Source: Cryoendolithus antarcticus
Lineage: Eukaryota > Ascomycota > Dothideomycetes > Cladosporiales > Cladosporiaceae
NCBI GenBank assembly: GCA_002077065.1
Contig: NAJO01000016.1
Location: 1-64,000 of the forward strand
Direction of reading: 5' to 3'
DNA length: 64,000 nucleotides
Of this stretch, positions 21,381-32,845 are shown in pieces. The translations under genes were made by a program, and so were the position numbers. The notes below the pieces were generated by a model. The model worked only from the letters and a program-made list of their open reading frames with translations. It was not told the DNA's origin and searched no databases. Each line of letters opens with the position of its first letter. Position 1 is the stretch's first letter.

Positions 21381-24300
21381 ATGGCTCCCTCCACGCGTTC
21401 CAAGAATGGCAGCGAGCAGCGCTCCGCTCCGCCGCCAGCACCCACCCGCCGCAACACTCGCGCCGGCTCTCGCGCTATCTCTGAGACGCCGTCAGTGACT
21501 GCTGCCACCGTCGCCGGCATCCTCGACCAGCAGAAGGGCAAGATGCCCGTCGTCAAGCCTCGTGCCACACGCGCTTCTCGCAATAATACCTCGCGTCAGA
21601 ACTCTGAGGCGCCATCCATTACTACCGCCAATGCTGCGGGGGTTGGTAGCATCAACACTGCTACTGCGGCTGATGTTGCGAGTATCAGTAGCAAGGACTT
21701 CAAGACTACGTCGCGTGTCACGCGTAGCAGCTCGCGTAACAATTCGCGTGCAGGGTCTGAGGTGCCGCTTGAGGCAATTGCCACAACCTCGAATGCCAAG
21801 ACCACGCGCACCACTCGCAGCTCTTCACGCAACAACTCCAGCGCTAGCTTCGAGGTTCCCGACGTGATGGAGGTCGATGAACTCACTACTACCACCACTG
21901 TCAAGACCAAGACTGCCGCCACTGCAACCACGCGCGTCACTCGCAGCAGCTCTCGCAACAGCTCCCGCGCTGGCTCCGAGCGTCCCTCCTCGGCCGGCCA
22001 GGACATCATCACAGTCTCTAAGGCTACAGTGACTAAGCGCAAGACTCGTGCCGGCTCTGCCTCTTCGGTCAACGACAGTGGGGGCGAGACTTCAAAGGGC
22101 AAAGGCAAGGGAGCTAAGCGCCCCAGAGTCGGCCACCGCACCTTTGCCAGAATGGATGACATCACGCAATACGGCTTGAGTTACGGCAAAGACTACATCG
22201 AGCCAAGCATCGAGCAGCATTTGCCCGTTGAGGCTTCAATCGAAGACTATCAGGCCAAGCGCTTCGGTCCGCCCGAGCATCTCGTCAAGGATGCAAAGAA
22301 TCGCGCCAAGGGCTCGTCGCAGCAGAAGGAGAGGAGCTGCAGTAATGAGGGGTTGGTGAAGCTTGGAGATGCTTCCCAACCGTTGGACCAGGAGGAGGAG
22401 GTGATGGAGCGCTTGGAGGCGCTGGATGAGGTGGGAAGATTGGCTATGGCGAGGGGGAGAGCGGAGCTAGATGACGATGCGGATATGATTGCGGAGTTTA
22501 GGAGGGATTCGGAGGAGAAGAAGGAGAAGGAACTCAGGGAGCAGAATGAGGCGGCAGAGCAAGAGTCGAATGCCATGTCGCAGAGTGAGGCGTCGGCGGA
22601 GCAAGAGCAGTATGCGCAGCAGGAGCAAGACGCGGCGTCGAACGAGAGTCAGCAAGAGCAGAAGGAGGTATCGCCGCAGCTGCAAGATCTGCCATCCGAG
22701 GAGGTGGCTTCGCAGCAAGACGTCTCATCGCGGCACATCCACTCGGTTGAGACGGAGCAGTCGCCAGAGCACATCCAGCAGCATCAGTACACCTCGCTGC
22801 CACTCGAGCGCCCCGTCGAGCTCGATGACTCCCCGCCTCATAACACGGGCACGAAGCAGTTGCAGTCCTCATCAGAGCACCAGACCGAGCAGGACCAGCA
22901 TGACTCTCCATCAGAAGTCTACAAGCCATACAAGACACACAGGAAGGCGAACTGGGCGACTCCACGCCCCCAGCGTGTCACATACAATCGTCCCTCTACA
23001 GGCACCCGCCAAATTAAGACAGTGCGCCGCAAACCCTCCTTCGAAGAGCAGAAGGAGATCGATGCCGCTGCCGAGAGGCTGCGCGAAGAGCAGGCCTTCG
23101 ATGCTGCGACGTCTCCGCTCCTCAAGCCCAAGAGGCGGAGGACGCTGGTTAGACGTGCGGAGCAGGAAGAGCAGCAGGAATTCTCACTACTCGATGAGAA
23201 GCAGCCGGATCAGACGAGCACGTCGACGCATCGAAGCACTAGTATTCTGCGTAAGAAGGCGTTGCAGGATGAGATCGCTGCGTATAAGGCGAAGAAGGAG
23301 GAAGAGGGTGCTGAGGAGGCTGAGCGCGTTGAAGCCGAGCGTGCTGAAGCTGAGCACGCTGCGAGCGAGCGCGAACTTGCTGAGCAGTCGCATGATCAGG
23401 TGCCTGCACGCTCTCCAGGCAAGCACACCCCATTAAACAAGCAACTCACCCTCACCAACGGTGAGCACGATAACGACGACGCCAGCACTCCCATGCCCGC
23501 GAAGCCGAAAGCTGTTGGCTACCTCAGCGGCCTTGGCCTCGGCAACCTGGTGAACGTCGCTTCGCCGTGGAAGATCACATCACGTCTCTCTTCACTATTT
23601 TCGCCGGCGAAGAAGCCAGCACCAACGAAGATTGAGAAGGCAACCACGCCGGCGACTAAGACCCGCATTGCTAAGCAAAAATTGATGCAGAAAGGCAAGT
23701 TGCCGTCTGATCAGGCAGCGCAGCAATCCTCTCCTCAGGATAAACAGGTCCAGGCACAGAGTGTGAGACCGCAAGAGCGCAATCAGAGGCATGGCGGTAT
23801 CAGTGGAGTCAATCATTACGGCTATGACTCGGATGACTTCTCGAGCGATGTCACCGATATCGAAGAGGAGGGCGAGCATAGGCAGCGGCTGATGGCTGAG
23901 GAGGATGAGGTCATGGCCAGCGGTCAGGACCTCACGCCGAAGGCCAATACGTACCGCAGGCCAAGCGTGGAGAGCGAAGACGACGACATGCAGTCGACGC
24001 CTAAGCCCTCCAAGCAAGGCAACCAAGCACCTGAGGTCAACACAGACGCTGTCAAGCAGACGCGTCAACGTTACGATCTCGACACGGTTGACTTCCCTGA
24101 GACGAGCAACGACAGCAATGGCTTCCAGCCCATGCGCCGTGACCAAATGAGTGCCGGAGACCGCTTCGCTGTCAAGCAGGCCGTCTATCACGGCATTAAG
24201 CGCAAGCGTCCCGGCTGCGTGCCCCTCGGCCTACCCATCGACAACATGGCCACTATCTCAGAGAGCCCCGAGCTGCCCTTCCAGACGCCAGCTCGCGATG

Positions 24301-25355
24301 CCGATGACGAAGACGACAAGCGCACTGTGAAGAGGCACAACACCGGTCTTGTGCCTCGTGTGCCTCGTGCGCGCCGTACTATCAAGGCTGCACGCGCCGC
24401 TCGCGAGGCTGCCTACATCGCTGCTCACCCGCGATTCAGGCCCTGCTGGGCCGTGGACGAGGGCGTACCCGTGCCTCCTCGTGACAAGAACGCCGACTCG
24501 CGCAAGGCTCGTCTAGATGAGGCCGACCGTCTTCGCAATAAGGTTGCGGCGGATCAGAAGGCTCTCGCGTACCTGGAGGCCAACTACGAGGTCGCCAAGC
24601 CACGCGAGACGAAATGGGTGAAGGCTAAGCACCTCAAGACCCTCCCGGCTCGCCTTCCCGGTGAGTGTAGCGGGAGCTTCAGGGTGCCGGATTGGGATGA
24701 CGATGATCTGATTGAGGTTGACATCGATGCCGAGGAGTGTGAGAGCGACTGGTACGGAGATGATGAGGAGGTGGCTACGCCCAAGGTCTTCGCCCATCCT
24801 ACTGCTACGCCTGCTAGCATGGCTACCGCAACTCCCATGTCCATCGACACTACAACTCCGACGCCCGCTGTCTCAAACCCTTTCGCCAACACAACCGCGC
24901 CGCTGCCATCGCAGCAGGCTGCCACCACTAAGATCCCCTCACCAGTCGACGAATTCGCGCAATTCATTCCCATGCTCAAGCAAGGCCACGTCTCCTTCTC
25001 CGAACGCGACAACGCCTCCACTTCCGCACTCGCGCCGCTGCCCTCGCAGCCGGCTGCCATCACGACGGAGGGCTACATGTACTTCGACTCTGCGCCGCCA
25101 CCTCTCACACCCGACGAGCTGGTCTCGGATAGGGACGAGGAGATCGATCTGCTGTTTGAGGAGGATCAGGGTTGGCCGGAAGTGCTGCAGGGTGATGGGG
25201 AGGTGATGACGCAAGAAGAGGAGGAGGAGGCTTGGGTTGAGGGCAGGAAGGGATTCACGGCGTGGTTGCAGGAGACTGGGCAGGTTAGGAATTTTGGGTA
25301 TGGAGGGGAGAAGTGGGTTGGGGAGTGGGATGGGCGCTCGAATACGGAGGTGTAG
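21381..25355 (+). CDS. Large low-complexity, probably nuclear protein of unknown function
   Basis: I do not recognise a family. The ATG at 21381 follows a typical leader and gives 1324 residues. Residues about 20-250 hold at least five diverged copies of a basic, serine-rich motif (TRSSSRNNSRAGSE). About 330-600 is acidic and rich in Glu and Gln and probably helical. A compact block GYLSGLGLGNLVNVASPWKI (about 707-726) followed by SRLSSLFSPAKK is the most protein-specific segment. Near residues 1000-1130 a region with Arg-rich helices (VPRARRTIKAARAAREAAYI) and WAVDEGVPVPPRDKN leads to KHLKTLPARLPGE and an acidic stretch DWDDDDLIEVDIDAEE. The C-terminus has Thr/Pro-rich linkers and an acidic, Trp-containing tail. 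Basic and acidic blocks without membrane segments suggest a chromatin or nuclear role, which is inference only. Confidence 0.75.
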   Translation: MAPSTRSKNGSEQRSAPPPAPTRRNTRAGSRAISETPSVTAATVAGILDQQKGKMPVVKPRATRASRNNTSRQNSEAPSITTANAAGVGSINTATAADVASISSKDFKTTSRVTRSSSRNNSRAGSEVPLEAIATTSNAKTTRTTRSSSRNNSSASFEVPDVMEVDELTTTTTVKTKTAATATTRVTRSSSRNSSRAGSERPSSAGQDIITVSKATVTKRKTRAGSASSVNDSGGETSKGKGKGAKRPRVGHRTFARMDDITQYGLSYGKDYIEPSIEQHLPVEASIEDYQAKRFGPPEHLVKDAKNRAKGSSQQKERSCSNEGLVKLGDASQPLDQEEEVMERLEALDEVGRLAMARGRAELDDDADMIAEFRRDSEEKKEKELREQNEAAEQESNAMSQSEASAEQEQYAQQEQDAASNESQQEQKEVSPQLQDLPSEEVASQQDVSSRHIHSVETEQSPEHIQQHQYTSLPLERPVELDDSPPHNTGTKQLQSSSEHQTEQDQHDSPSEVYKPYKTHRKANWATPRPQRVTYNRPSTGTRQIKTVRRKPSFEEQKEIDAAAERLREEQAFDAATSPLLKPKRRRTLVRRAEQEEQQEFSLLDEKQPDQTSTSTHRSTSILRKKALQDEIAAYKAKKEEEGAEEAERVEAERAEAEHAASERELAEQSHDQVPARSPGKHTPLNKQLTLTNGEHDNDDASTPMPAKPKAVGYLSGLGLGNLVNVASPWKITSRLSSLFSPAKKPAPTKIEKATTPATKTRIAKQKLMQKGKLPSDQAAQQSSPQDKQVQAQSVRPQERNQRHGGISGVNHYGYDSDDFSSDVTDIEEEGEHRQRLMAEEDEVMASGQDLTPKANTYRRPSVESEDDDMQSTPKPSKQGNQAPEVNTDAVKQTRQRYDLDTVDFPETSNDSNGFQPMRRDQMSAGDRFAVKQAVYHGIKRKRPGCVPLGLPIDNMATISESPELPFQTPARDADDEDDKRTVKRHNTGLVPRVPRARRTIKAARAAREAAYIAAHPRFRPCWAVDEGVPVPPRDKNADSRKARLDEADRLRNKVAADQKALAYLEANYEVAKPRETKWVKAKHLKTLPARLPGECSGSFRVPDWDDDDLIEVDIDAEECESDWYGDDEEVATPKVFAHPTATPASMATATPMSIDTTTPTPAVSNPFANTTAPLPSQQAATTKIPSPVDEFAQFIPMLKQGHVSFSERDNASTSALAPLPSQPAAITTEGYMYFDSAPPPLTPDELVSDRDEEIDLLFEEDQGWPEVLQGDGEVMTQEEEEEAWVEGRKGFTAWLQETGQVRNFGYGGEKWVGEWDGRSNTEV

Positions 25356-26106
25356 GATGGGAGGAATGGGAGATGGAGACGACATGGACGCCGATGAAGG
25401 CGAGGATAGCGCACGAAAGGGGCATTCGCGGGTCGAATGCCTTGAGTAATGCTGCGTGATTGGGTATAGAGAGGGTGTATGATGTTGCACTCTCCTTTCT
25501 GCTCCATGGCGTCTTGTGCTCGTTCATGTGTACTCCGAGAGGAGAGAAGTTGCACTGTGTCCTCGATGAGAGAATTAGGAAAGCGTACGGATTGGAGTGT
25601 ACAGTGTTCAGCTCTCTGAAGTTCATGGCAGTGTTGCTTGTGCGTCCATACGTGTGCTCAGAGTAGTCGCCTTCTACAGTGAGTTTTGAGAGCCATGCTA
25701 CCATTCCTCGCATTCGACTTTCCAAGAGTCTGACCAATGTGGTTCTGAGTTTGGCGCTTCAAATCGGTGAGAGAGAGCAGACTCGCCAGGAACTTTATTC
25801 CATATTCGAGAGTGTCGCGGCAACAGCAGCATAGCAATCCACTGCCATCGGTAAGCTCATACGGGCATCTATCACGGGCCAGACTGTTTCAAAGACGATG
25901 ATACCGGGCAGAAGATCTTGTCACACTTGTTGTCCAGTAGTTCACATTCAGTGCTCCGTGAACGAGACTCTCTTCTCGCCGGAGTCGCACGGCAGGTCGA
26001 GCCCGCCACGGCGCAAAGCATCAAGGCGCAGGTACCGCAAAGCGACATGTGAGCGAGAACACACAGCGATCACCCTGGAAGCAAAACATAGCATAGTCCA
26101 TCTGTG
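25356..26106. other. Intergenic, no gene seen
   Basis: 751 bp between two plus-strand genes. I see nothing beyond expected 3' and 5' flanks. Confidence 0.45.
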
Positions 26107-26943
26107 ATGGCAGACAACTCGCCAGCCACTCTCGCCCAAGCGATTAACACGATCTCAACCTTTGTCTCCCACGATGAGCTCGCCGGAACTGAGATGGCAG
26201 GCGAAATCCCTAAATCCAGCACCCTCGTCCTCTGCATCCCGTCAATCCTCAGTCAAGCAGCTTACATCTTCCGCGCGCTGGAGAAGGATCCTACGCTGAC
26301 CATCACGTTGGTTCTCGTGGGCGGTATCGGCCACGCGACATCCTACATCTACGACGCCGTGGCCCGGCACCCTCAACACCATGTTCACGCCACGAAAATA
26401 CAAGGTCTCCCTGAAGCGAGGGTGCTGGAGTTGATTCTGCGACGATTCTTCGACGTTCCCACGATCACGAGCGCTGGATGCCGAATCCTGATTGAGGATC
26501 AATCGACGAATTGCGGCGCGAATGCAGCAAAGACGAAGTCTTTGCTAGAGAGGGAAGGTGTGAGGATCGGGGAGAGGGTGGTAGTGGTGCAGGATCCGAC
26601 AATGTGTCGACGGACTGTGGCGAGTTTCGTGAAGCTCTACGAAGACCTCCCAGAAATTCAACGGCCGACATTCGTGTCCTGTCCGATCGCTGTGCCGACT
26701 GTGAAGGTCGTAGATGAAAACTTAGAGTATGAGGAGCTGCCTGAGAGCAGTGGTGTGAGGGTAGAGGAGTTGTGGGAGAAGCAGCGGTTCTATGAGTTGC
26801 TTGTGGGAGAGGTTGCGAGGCTGCACGATGACGAGAATGGGTATGGGCCGAAGGGGAAGGGGTTTATTGGGCACGTTGATGTACCTGATGAGGTATTGGC
26901 AGCGGCAGAAATTTTGAGAAGTTCACTTGGGGTGAGCAGGTGA
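26107..26943 (+). CDS. DUF218 (YdcF/ElyC-like) domain protein
   Basis: Intronless, 278 residues from the ATG at 26107. The DUF218 fold is shown by LVLCIPSILSQAAYIFRAL (about 41-59), a hydrophobic strand ending in the GGxGH motif LVLVGGIGHAT (about 69-79), and ILIEDQSTNCGANAAKTKSLL (about 128-148), which matches the family E-x-x-STNTxEN signature. E. coli YdcF binds S-adenosylmethionine, and other family members act in envelope or vancomycin-related functions. The fungal role is not known to me. No signal peptide or membrane span. It ends 43 bp from the 3' end of the Zn2Cys6 gene (tail to tail). Confidence 0.8.
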   Translation: MADNSPATLAQAINTISTFVSHDELAGTEMAGEIPKSSTLVLCIPSILSQAAYIFRALEKDPTLTITLVLVGGIGHATSYIYDAVARHPQHHVHATKIQGLPEARVLELILRRFFDVPTITSAGCRILIEDQSTNCGANAAKTKSLLEREGVRIGERVVVVQDPTMCRRTVASFVKLYEDLPEIQRPTFVSCPIAVPTVKVVDENLEYEELPESSGVRVEELWEKQRFYELLVGEVARLHDDENGYGPKGKGFIGHVDVPDEVLAAAEILRSSLGVSR

Positions 26944-26986
26944 CGATACTCATGCATGCATACACTGTAGATCTAGGGACCCGCGC

Positions 26987-29900
26987 TCAGTACGCTCCAT
27001 TGCCGAAGAAGAACCCATCGAACAGATCCACGCCTCCGCCATCACCCCAGTTCTGGCCATCGCTCGCCATGCCGGCGTCGAAGCCAGCTGTACCGCCCAT
27101 GCCAAAGCCGAAGTCCAGCTCTGCGCCACAATTAGTGTTGCCGTTTGTATTGCCCCAGTATGCGGTCCCACTAGGGTCCGAGACGGGAAATGTATCGAGG
27201 AAGTCGAGATTTTCAAATGAAAAATCTGGCTGCTGTTGTGAGATCGTTTGTGCAAAGGGCTGGTAGGGGAGCTGGTTCGAGATGGCGTAGGTAGGTTGAG
27301 GGGGGTTATTGGTCGCGACTTGTGAGGTATACGGTGCTGGTGAGGGCAACGCAGCACTAGTGGTCGAGTGTGGAGACTGCGTGTTGTACAAGCCCATAGC
27401 CGAGCTCGGATCCTGTGTCGGCATTTGCTGCTGTTGGAAAGGCACCGAAGTTGTGCGCGTGAGCTGCTGGGATTGACGGACAGCTGTCTGCATCGCAGCT
27501 TGCGTTCTCCGACCAAGCTCATCATCAGTGAAGAGGTCCTTCAGATTCATGTCAAAGCGCGGCAGCTTGTTTCTTTCGCTCTCGGCGCGTTGTCGCATGC
27601 TCTGCAGCTCGCCGGGGACTGGTGTATCACTCTTGCTAGTGGACGCACCCGTGCTCGTGCCACCACTGAAATAGCCGCCTGGACTGCTCAGCGACTGACT
27701 GGCTAGACTTGACGCTGTGCCGAAACCAGTGGTTGACATGCACATGCTGATTGTAGCTTTTGCCATGCGGCTGAAGGCATCGCGACATGCTTCGGCTGGT
27801 GGGCAGTTCTCGATCAGGTCGGTGAGAACTGATGTTGCAGCCAGGATTGTGAAGTCGACGTCGTCGAGTGTCAGATGTAAGCGCACTGTTGGACTGTGCC
27901 AGATTGCGTAGAGGAATGAGATGCCTATAAATATGATCAGCAGACGTTGTGTCGATATCGATGGAATGCAGCATACCGCTCATGAACAAATGATGTGTAG
28001 CCAAGAAGGTGTAGTTCACCAGCTTCAGTCTATGCAGCTGTCGATACAACTTCAGCACAGTCTGCCCAGCCTGTGCAACTTTGAGGAACACGAGCTGCTC
28101 GTCTTCTTTCAGCTCTCGATGTATCGCGCCTGGACTTGTCACGCTTTCGCCGGTGCTACTAGCGGTGAGTTCGTCGGCGAGTGGACCCGGCACGGCAAGC
28201 GACTGTCGATATAGCATGATGACCGCTTGCCAGTAGTTGAGCTCGAGGAAGAGTGGGGTAAACCGCACACCAGTATCTGGCTGGAGTGGTGCAGACTCTT
28301 TCCAGTCCCAGAGTCTTCGGTCGACATCTATACGCCACTCTCGGAATGTTTGAAATTTTGAAAGGAAGGGTGATGGCAATCGTGTATGCATGTACACATT
28401 GCCAGCATTCGCTCCCAAGGACCTCGCTTGCTGCGCTTGACGATACTGCAGGACTTGCAATACCTCTGACTGCAAGAGGCGTAGCCGGAAGTAGTGGTGC
28501 GCCACAAGCTTGTATGTAGGGTACGCTACTTCTACTTCACTGGCCGGCTTCAGGAAGCCGGTGGTTGTGATGTAGCGATCGTCGAGCAGTGAGGGGAATT
28601 CAGTCGTTATGACTTGATCCGTGATGCCAAATGGTCTGCCGACACAAGTCGATACCAGCCGATCAAACGAATACACGCACCACCATAGTCTTCGCCGCAG
28701 GTCTCGAGTCCACTGTTTGCGCCCAACGTTACTGCTTGCACCGACAGCGTCCTCGCCTTCAATCTTGATCTCATAGGCATCAAGCTCAGCGTCATTGTCT
28801 TCGAAATGCAATCCCAAATCAACACTGAGACGGACGGCTACCCCTATGATGTACCACAGTCCTGGTGCGACGGGTCGGAGCAAGGCGAGACCCGCAAGCA
28901 AAAGCACAGCTTGCAGCTCTTCCATGCCGCCACTGTAGCCTTCAGATGCGGGCGTAGAGCTGAGGAAGTTCTCCAGGTGTGTGATGGCTGCTGAGTGGTA
29001 CTCTTCGGGCGAGTATTGGTGGTCTGCGATCTTTGATCGTTTCTTGCCTGGTGCGTCACTGTCTGTAGTAGACGTTGTGCTATTCGCTAATGCTACCGGT
29101 CGGCTGTTCGTTGCGGAGTCCATGATGATACCACTGCCGATCGCATACACGATATTCAGCAGGTACATCTCACGCGGTGTCCGATCCTTCGGCGGCTTCG
29201 CATAGACTCGCTCGAACAAGCTGGTAAACTCTCCACGATGCAGGATTGGAATCTGTGGATTGGCATGCTCGAAGTATAGATCTGCAAGTCTCGCACCCAA
29301 AGGTTTCTCTGGGAAGGGCGCAGGTTTGATAGTCGGCCTCGTGTGCAAGCCGAAGAAGGAGTCGCGAGGCGCGCTGCTGCCACCGGTGGCATCTCCAAGC
29401 AACGGTTTCGATGGCTTGAGTCCACCTCTCTCGGACGGCGTTTGCGAAACAGAGCTCTTCACAGCGGCATACACGACTCTAGCGAAAGAGATTCCGGACC
29501 CAGCAGCGATGCGTTGAGAATCAGGTAAACTCTGTCCAATGTTATTGACTAGCTTGTTGATGCTTTCAGTGTCGTCGCGAACCTTCAGAGCCGGGTCGAC
29601 AGCCGGGAGCACACCGTCCTGCTTCGCCTTGGCATCCTTGCTGTGGGAACCTCGTACAGCCTTGCCACCGCCCTCATGTTCGAGTACGGGAAACGGCACG
29701 TTCACACCAGGCTGTATACTCTCGTCGATCGCGAAGTCATCTTCTGGAGGAGGCACAGCACCACCTAGTCCAGTGACTAGGGCTTCGAGGTTCCTCACTC
29801 GGGTCTCAAGATAGTAGACATAGCTTCGTGGGATCTCTCGTCTACTGACAGGATCGAAGCCGACGCACTTAGCACCAACTTTTAGACAGGCTGTACAGCG

Positions 29901-30119
29901 AGGCAGCTGCTGGTCGCAACGATTCTTTCGATGTCGACATCTGTTACAAGCACTCACATTGCGGAAGTTTGTAGAGGTGCCGCCAGGACCGGAGCCAGTG
30001 GCGGGAGCGGGCGCGATGACACCAGTAGGCGAAGCTGTCGACTCTGTTGGTGACTCCAGTGCTCCATTCTCATCGTCCCTAGTCCGCTTCTTCGTTGGAC
30101 CCCCTGCTGGTGCAGCCAT
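26987..30119 (-). CDS. Zn2Cys6 fungal transcription factor (PPR1-like arrangement)
   Basis: Two exons, 30119-27977 and 27924-26987, with a 52-nt intron (GTATGC..TTATAG) give 1026 residues. The zinc cluster is at Cys58-Cys85 with spacing C-x2-C-x6-C-x6-C-x2-C-x6-C (CNRCRHRKNRC). It is followed by IPRSYVYYLETRVRNLEAL, a linker and coiled-coil dimerisation element. The fungal_trans domain covers about 280-740 (DLYFEHANPQIPILHRGEF, then RRRLWWCVYSFDRL). Splicing turns LATHHLFMSG into a continuous ISFLYAIWHSPTV helix. The C-terminal 250 residues are Gln-, Ser- and Pro-rich with acidic and aromatic patches, as in an activation domain. The PxSRREIPRSY linker recalls PPR1-type regulators; the target pathway cannot be read from sequence. 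It might regulate the adjacent MFS gene. Confidence 0.88.
27925..27976 (-). other. Intron in the Zn2Cys6 gene
   Basis: GTATGC..TTATAG, 52 nt, phase 1. Removal joins HHLFMSG to ISFLYAIWHSPTVRL. Confidence 0.85.
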
Positions 30120-30930
30120 TGCCAGGCCGTGCTGACGAAGCTGAGGTCGGCAGTCTGGGAGCCGAGCTTCTTGGCACTGTGATCTCCCATCAAAGTCACG
30201 TCGAGCAAGAGGCGGACATGGCCGACACGGTAAGTCTGCGGAGCGCCAGTTAGTCGCGGAGGAAAGGATCCCGGTCGGCGGTCAATATAGCAACAAAATT
30301 GTGACGCAGATGATGAAGCAGAGTATGGTTCCACGTTGCTTCTTCCGTTGCATCGAGCAGCGGCAAATCGTCACGATAGGCTTACTGGGGCTGATAAGCG
30401 TTGCTTGTACTCGATGGGAATACGTGCGCTGTAGTCAATAGCGCTGGGAGCCTCAGATAGGTAAGTGTACTTTGAGATATTGCGATCATGTCGTGAGAAC
30501 GATTGTCTTGCGCACGTATACAGTTACATTTGACGTGCCAAAGTGGCAAGAACGATGGGTGTTGTGACTGCAGTATCATTGCTTCATTCGCTGTGTATGG
30601 ATGCAAGCATCTATTTCTAGGTAGGGTATCCTCCCATTTGGCATCGTGAGATATCCAATTCTAGCCTTCCCGATGTGTTTTCTCAAACCTATGTTGGGTC
30701 TGATTCCCAAGCAAGCTCGTTAAACGCCAGTAAAGATAAACGAAAGTCTTAGGGTATCATAGTTCCGTCTCGCGGAAACAAACGACTTGCGAGTAATGCA
30801 TACTTCGCGCAGAGTGCCTCCCTTGTTCCAGTAACGCCGTGTATCGATGAATGCAGTCCAGATTTTGGTGGTAGTAAGGTCATACAAGAAATGCAAATGC
30901 GCGATGGAGTCGTTGTTTGCCGTGATGCGT
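30120..30930. other. Intergenic between two minus-strand genes
   Basis: Promoter of the Zn2Cys6 gene and 3' flank of the MFS gene. No gene seen. Confidence 0.45.
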
Positions 30931-32845
30931 TCAAGATCGACTGCTCCTTCGGTCGAAGCGAGTCAAGATCGGTGAGCTGGGTGTCGACTGCATCGTCTCC
31001 AAGGATGCGTTGGGGCTCTCCACGATCAGCAGCATGTCATCACTTTCTTCGTGGACGGCGGCGTGCTTCTCGCTGGCGAATGTCCGCCTCCTCTCCTCGA
31101 TCATGAATATGCTCAGAAATGCACCTCCGACCGCCACGCATGCGTTGGCCCACCAAGGCAGGCCGAGCACGCCGTGCGCAAGTCCGGTCCCCTGTAGCTG
31201 GCCAGACACAGGTGGACCGAAGGTCCTGCTGAGACTCGCAGCCGCTCCCATGGCTCCGTTCAGGGTTCCGGAGACCTTCGAAGACGGAGTGTTGTTGGCA
31301 ATCATGACCAAAGCCGATGGAAAGGTAAATGCCTGTGCGCATACCTTCCACATTAGGATGATGTAAACACACGGCATACGTATCGAGATTGGCGCCAGAG
31401 TAAGGTATGGCGTGATGATGTACAGAAAAGGGTAGGTGAAGACGCTGACGCGGAAGAGCGTGAGGCTGCCGAGGCGCTTGGTGAGTGGAGGAAATGCGAA
31501 CAGCATTGCGATGACCTGAACCACGCCTTGCACGGATAAGATGCCTCCAATGGATTTCGTAGGTAATCCAAAACCGCCGGTGAAGCCGAATGGCAAAGAT
31601 ACAGGCTCAGTCGATTCGGGCAGAGTGAACATGACTGGTAGGAGCTGTTCGGCAGAGATCGTGTGGCTGGTGGCAAGTCAGTAGACGTACTGATGGTGTT
31701 CGATAAGGTCAACCTACTATGCCAGTATCCCGTAGCTAACAATGATAATGATGACTTGTTTGGTGAAGGCGTTCAACGTGCTGGCGTTGCGCTTCGCTGC
31801 CTCGGTCTCCTTGACGAGTGCTTCCGGGTCCAGCTCCTGGCTCATCATGCGACTGTCCTCACGCGAAATTGAACTGCGTGGTGAACCCTCTATCGACTGG
31901 TAGGCTGGTGGAGGAAGTCCTTCAGGAGAGTGGGTTGGCACGAGCTCTGGCGATGGTGCCGTGCTACGGTAGTCTGGAGGGCTGTCGAAGCTCTCCTCGC
32001 GGATCAGGGTGTACGTAGTCGAAGCGTGTGCAGTCTTCGTACTCGACAGCGGAGCCATCGACTCACGCTGGAAGATGCTCAGTATTCTCTTGCCGAGTTC
32101 CAGCCCTCTGTCTCTTTCTAGCTTCTTCTCTTCATGCGTCTCTTCCAGAAACAGAATACCGACAAACATCGCCAAGACTACTACCGCCGTGCAGAACACA
32201 TTAGGCAGCAGGAACGGGAACTTGTCCCAGATGCTTCCTTCCGCCCAGCCGTAGTTGCGCACCGGATCTGCCATCACTCCGCCAATAGCAGAGCCCGCCA
32301 CCGAGCCCAAACACCACACAATCGGCATGACGGAGTATGCATATGGTTGATGCGCTTCGACCGTGATGACCTCTGCAACTGTGCTCTGTAGCACGCCGAT
32401 GTTGCCATTGAGCAGACCACCCATTGCGCGTGCAATAAGCGCAGTTGTGAGGTTTGGCGCGAAGCCGAAGAGTATCATGCTAATGCCAGTACCAGCAAGT
32501 CCAGTCAAGAGGATTGGCTTGCGGCCGTATCTATCGCTCACGCGGCCCCATACCATGCATGACAGGAACTCGGCGAAGGCAAATGCTGATGTGACCATAC
32601 CAGCGTAGAATGTGATCCGTCTGTCGTCGGATGTGGTGTGAAACGACTCGATCATGTGATAGACGTACGGGAAGATGGACATGAAGGCGATCGGCTCGGC
32701 TAGTCGACATAATGCTGAGATTGTGAGTCAGTTGCTGCTATGCTTGCTCACTGCATCGACTTCACTCACCCAGAACAAACATCTGGCGTACAGGGAAAGG
32801 CGGAGTGTCAGGATCCCGCCGAGTCCGGCGACCGCAACACAGCAT
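30931..32845 (-). CDS. Major facilitator superfamily transporter (ZIFL/YCR023C-like)
   Basis: Three exons on the minus strand, 32845-32770, 32714-31718 and 31666-30931, give 602 residues. The first exon (MLCCGRRTRRDPDTPPFPVR) is short and joins to ALCRLAEPIAFMSIFPYVY, the first helix. The loop 2 signature is present as WGRVSDRYGRKPILL (about 78-92). Twelve hydrophobic segments are split by a long acidic, Ser/Pro-rich cytoplasmic loop at about residues 215-335. The second half resumes VIIIIVSYGILAYHTISAEQ across intron 2. This layout is like fungal members of the ZIFL/Tpo-like drug:H+ antiporter group that look like tetracycline transporters. The substrate cannot be told. Same strand as, and upstream of, the Zn2Cys6 factor. 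Confidence 0.87.
31667..31717 (-). other. MFS gene intron 2
   Basis: GTAGGT..CCACCAG, 51 nt, phase 2. Splicing gives GILAYHTISAEQLLPVMF. Confidence 0.82.
32715..32769 (-). other. MFS gene intron 1
   Basis: GTGAGT..TCTCAG, 55 nt, phase 1. Splicing gives RQMFVLALCRLAEPIAF. Confidence 0.85.

Noticed and set aside
22489..23436. Plus-strand 315-codon Arg/Ser-rich frame
   Set aside because: Out-of-frame shadow of the repetitive, Glu/Gln-rich codons of the 1324-aa gene.
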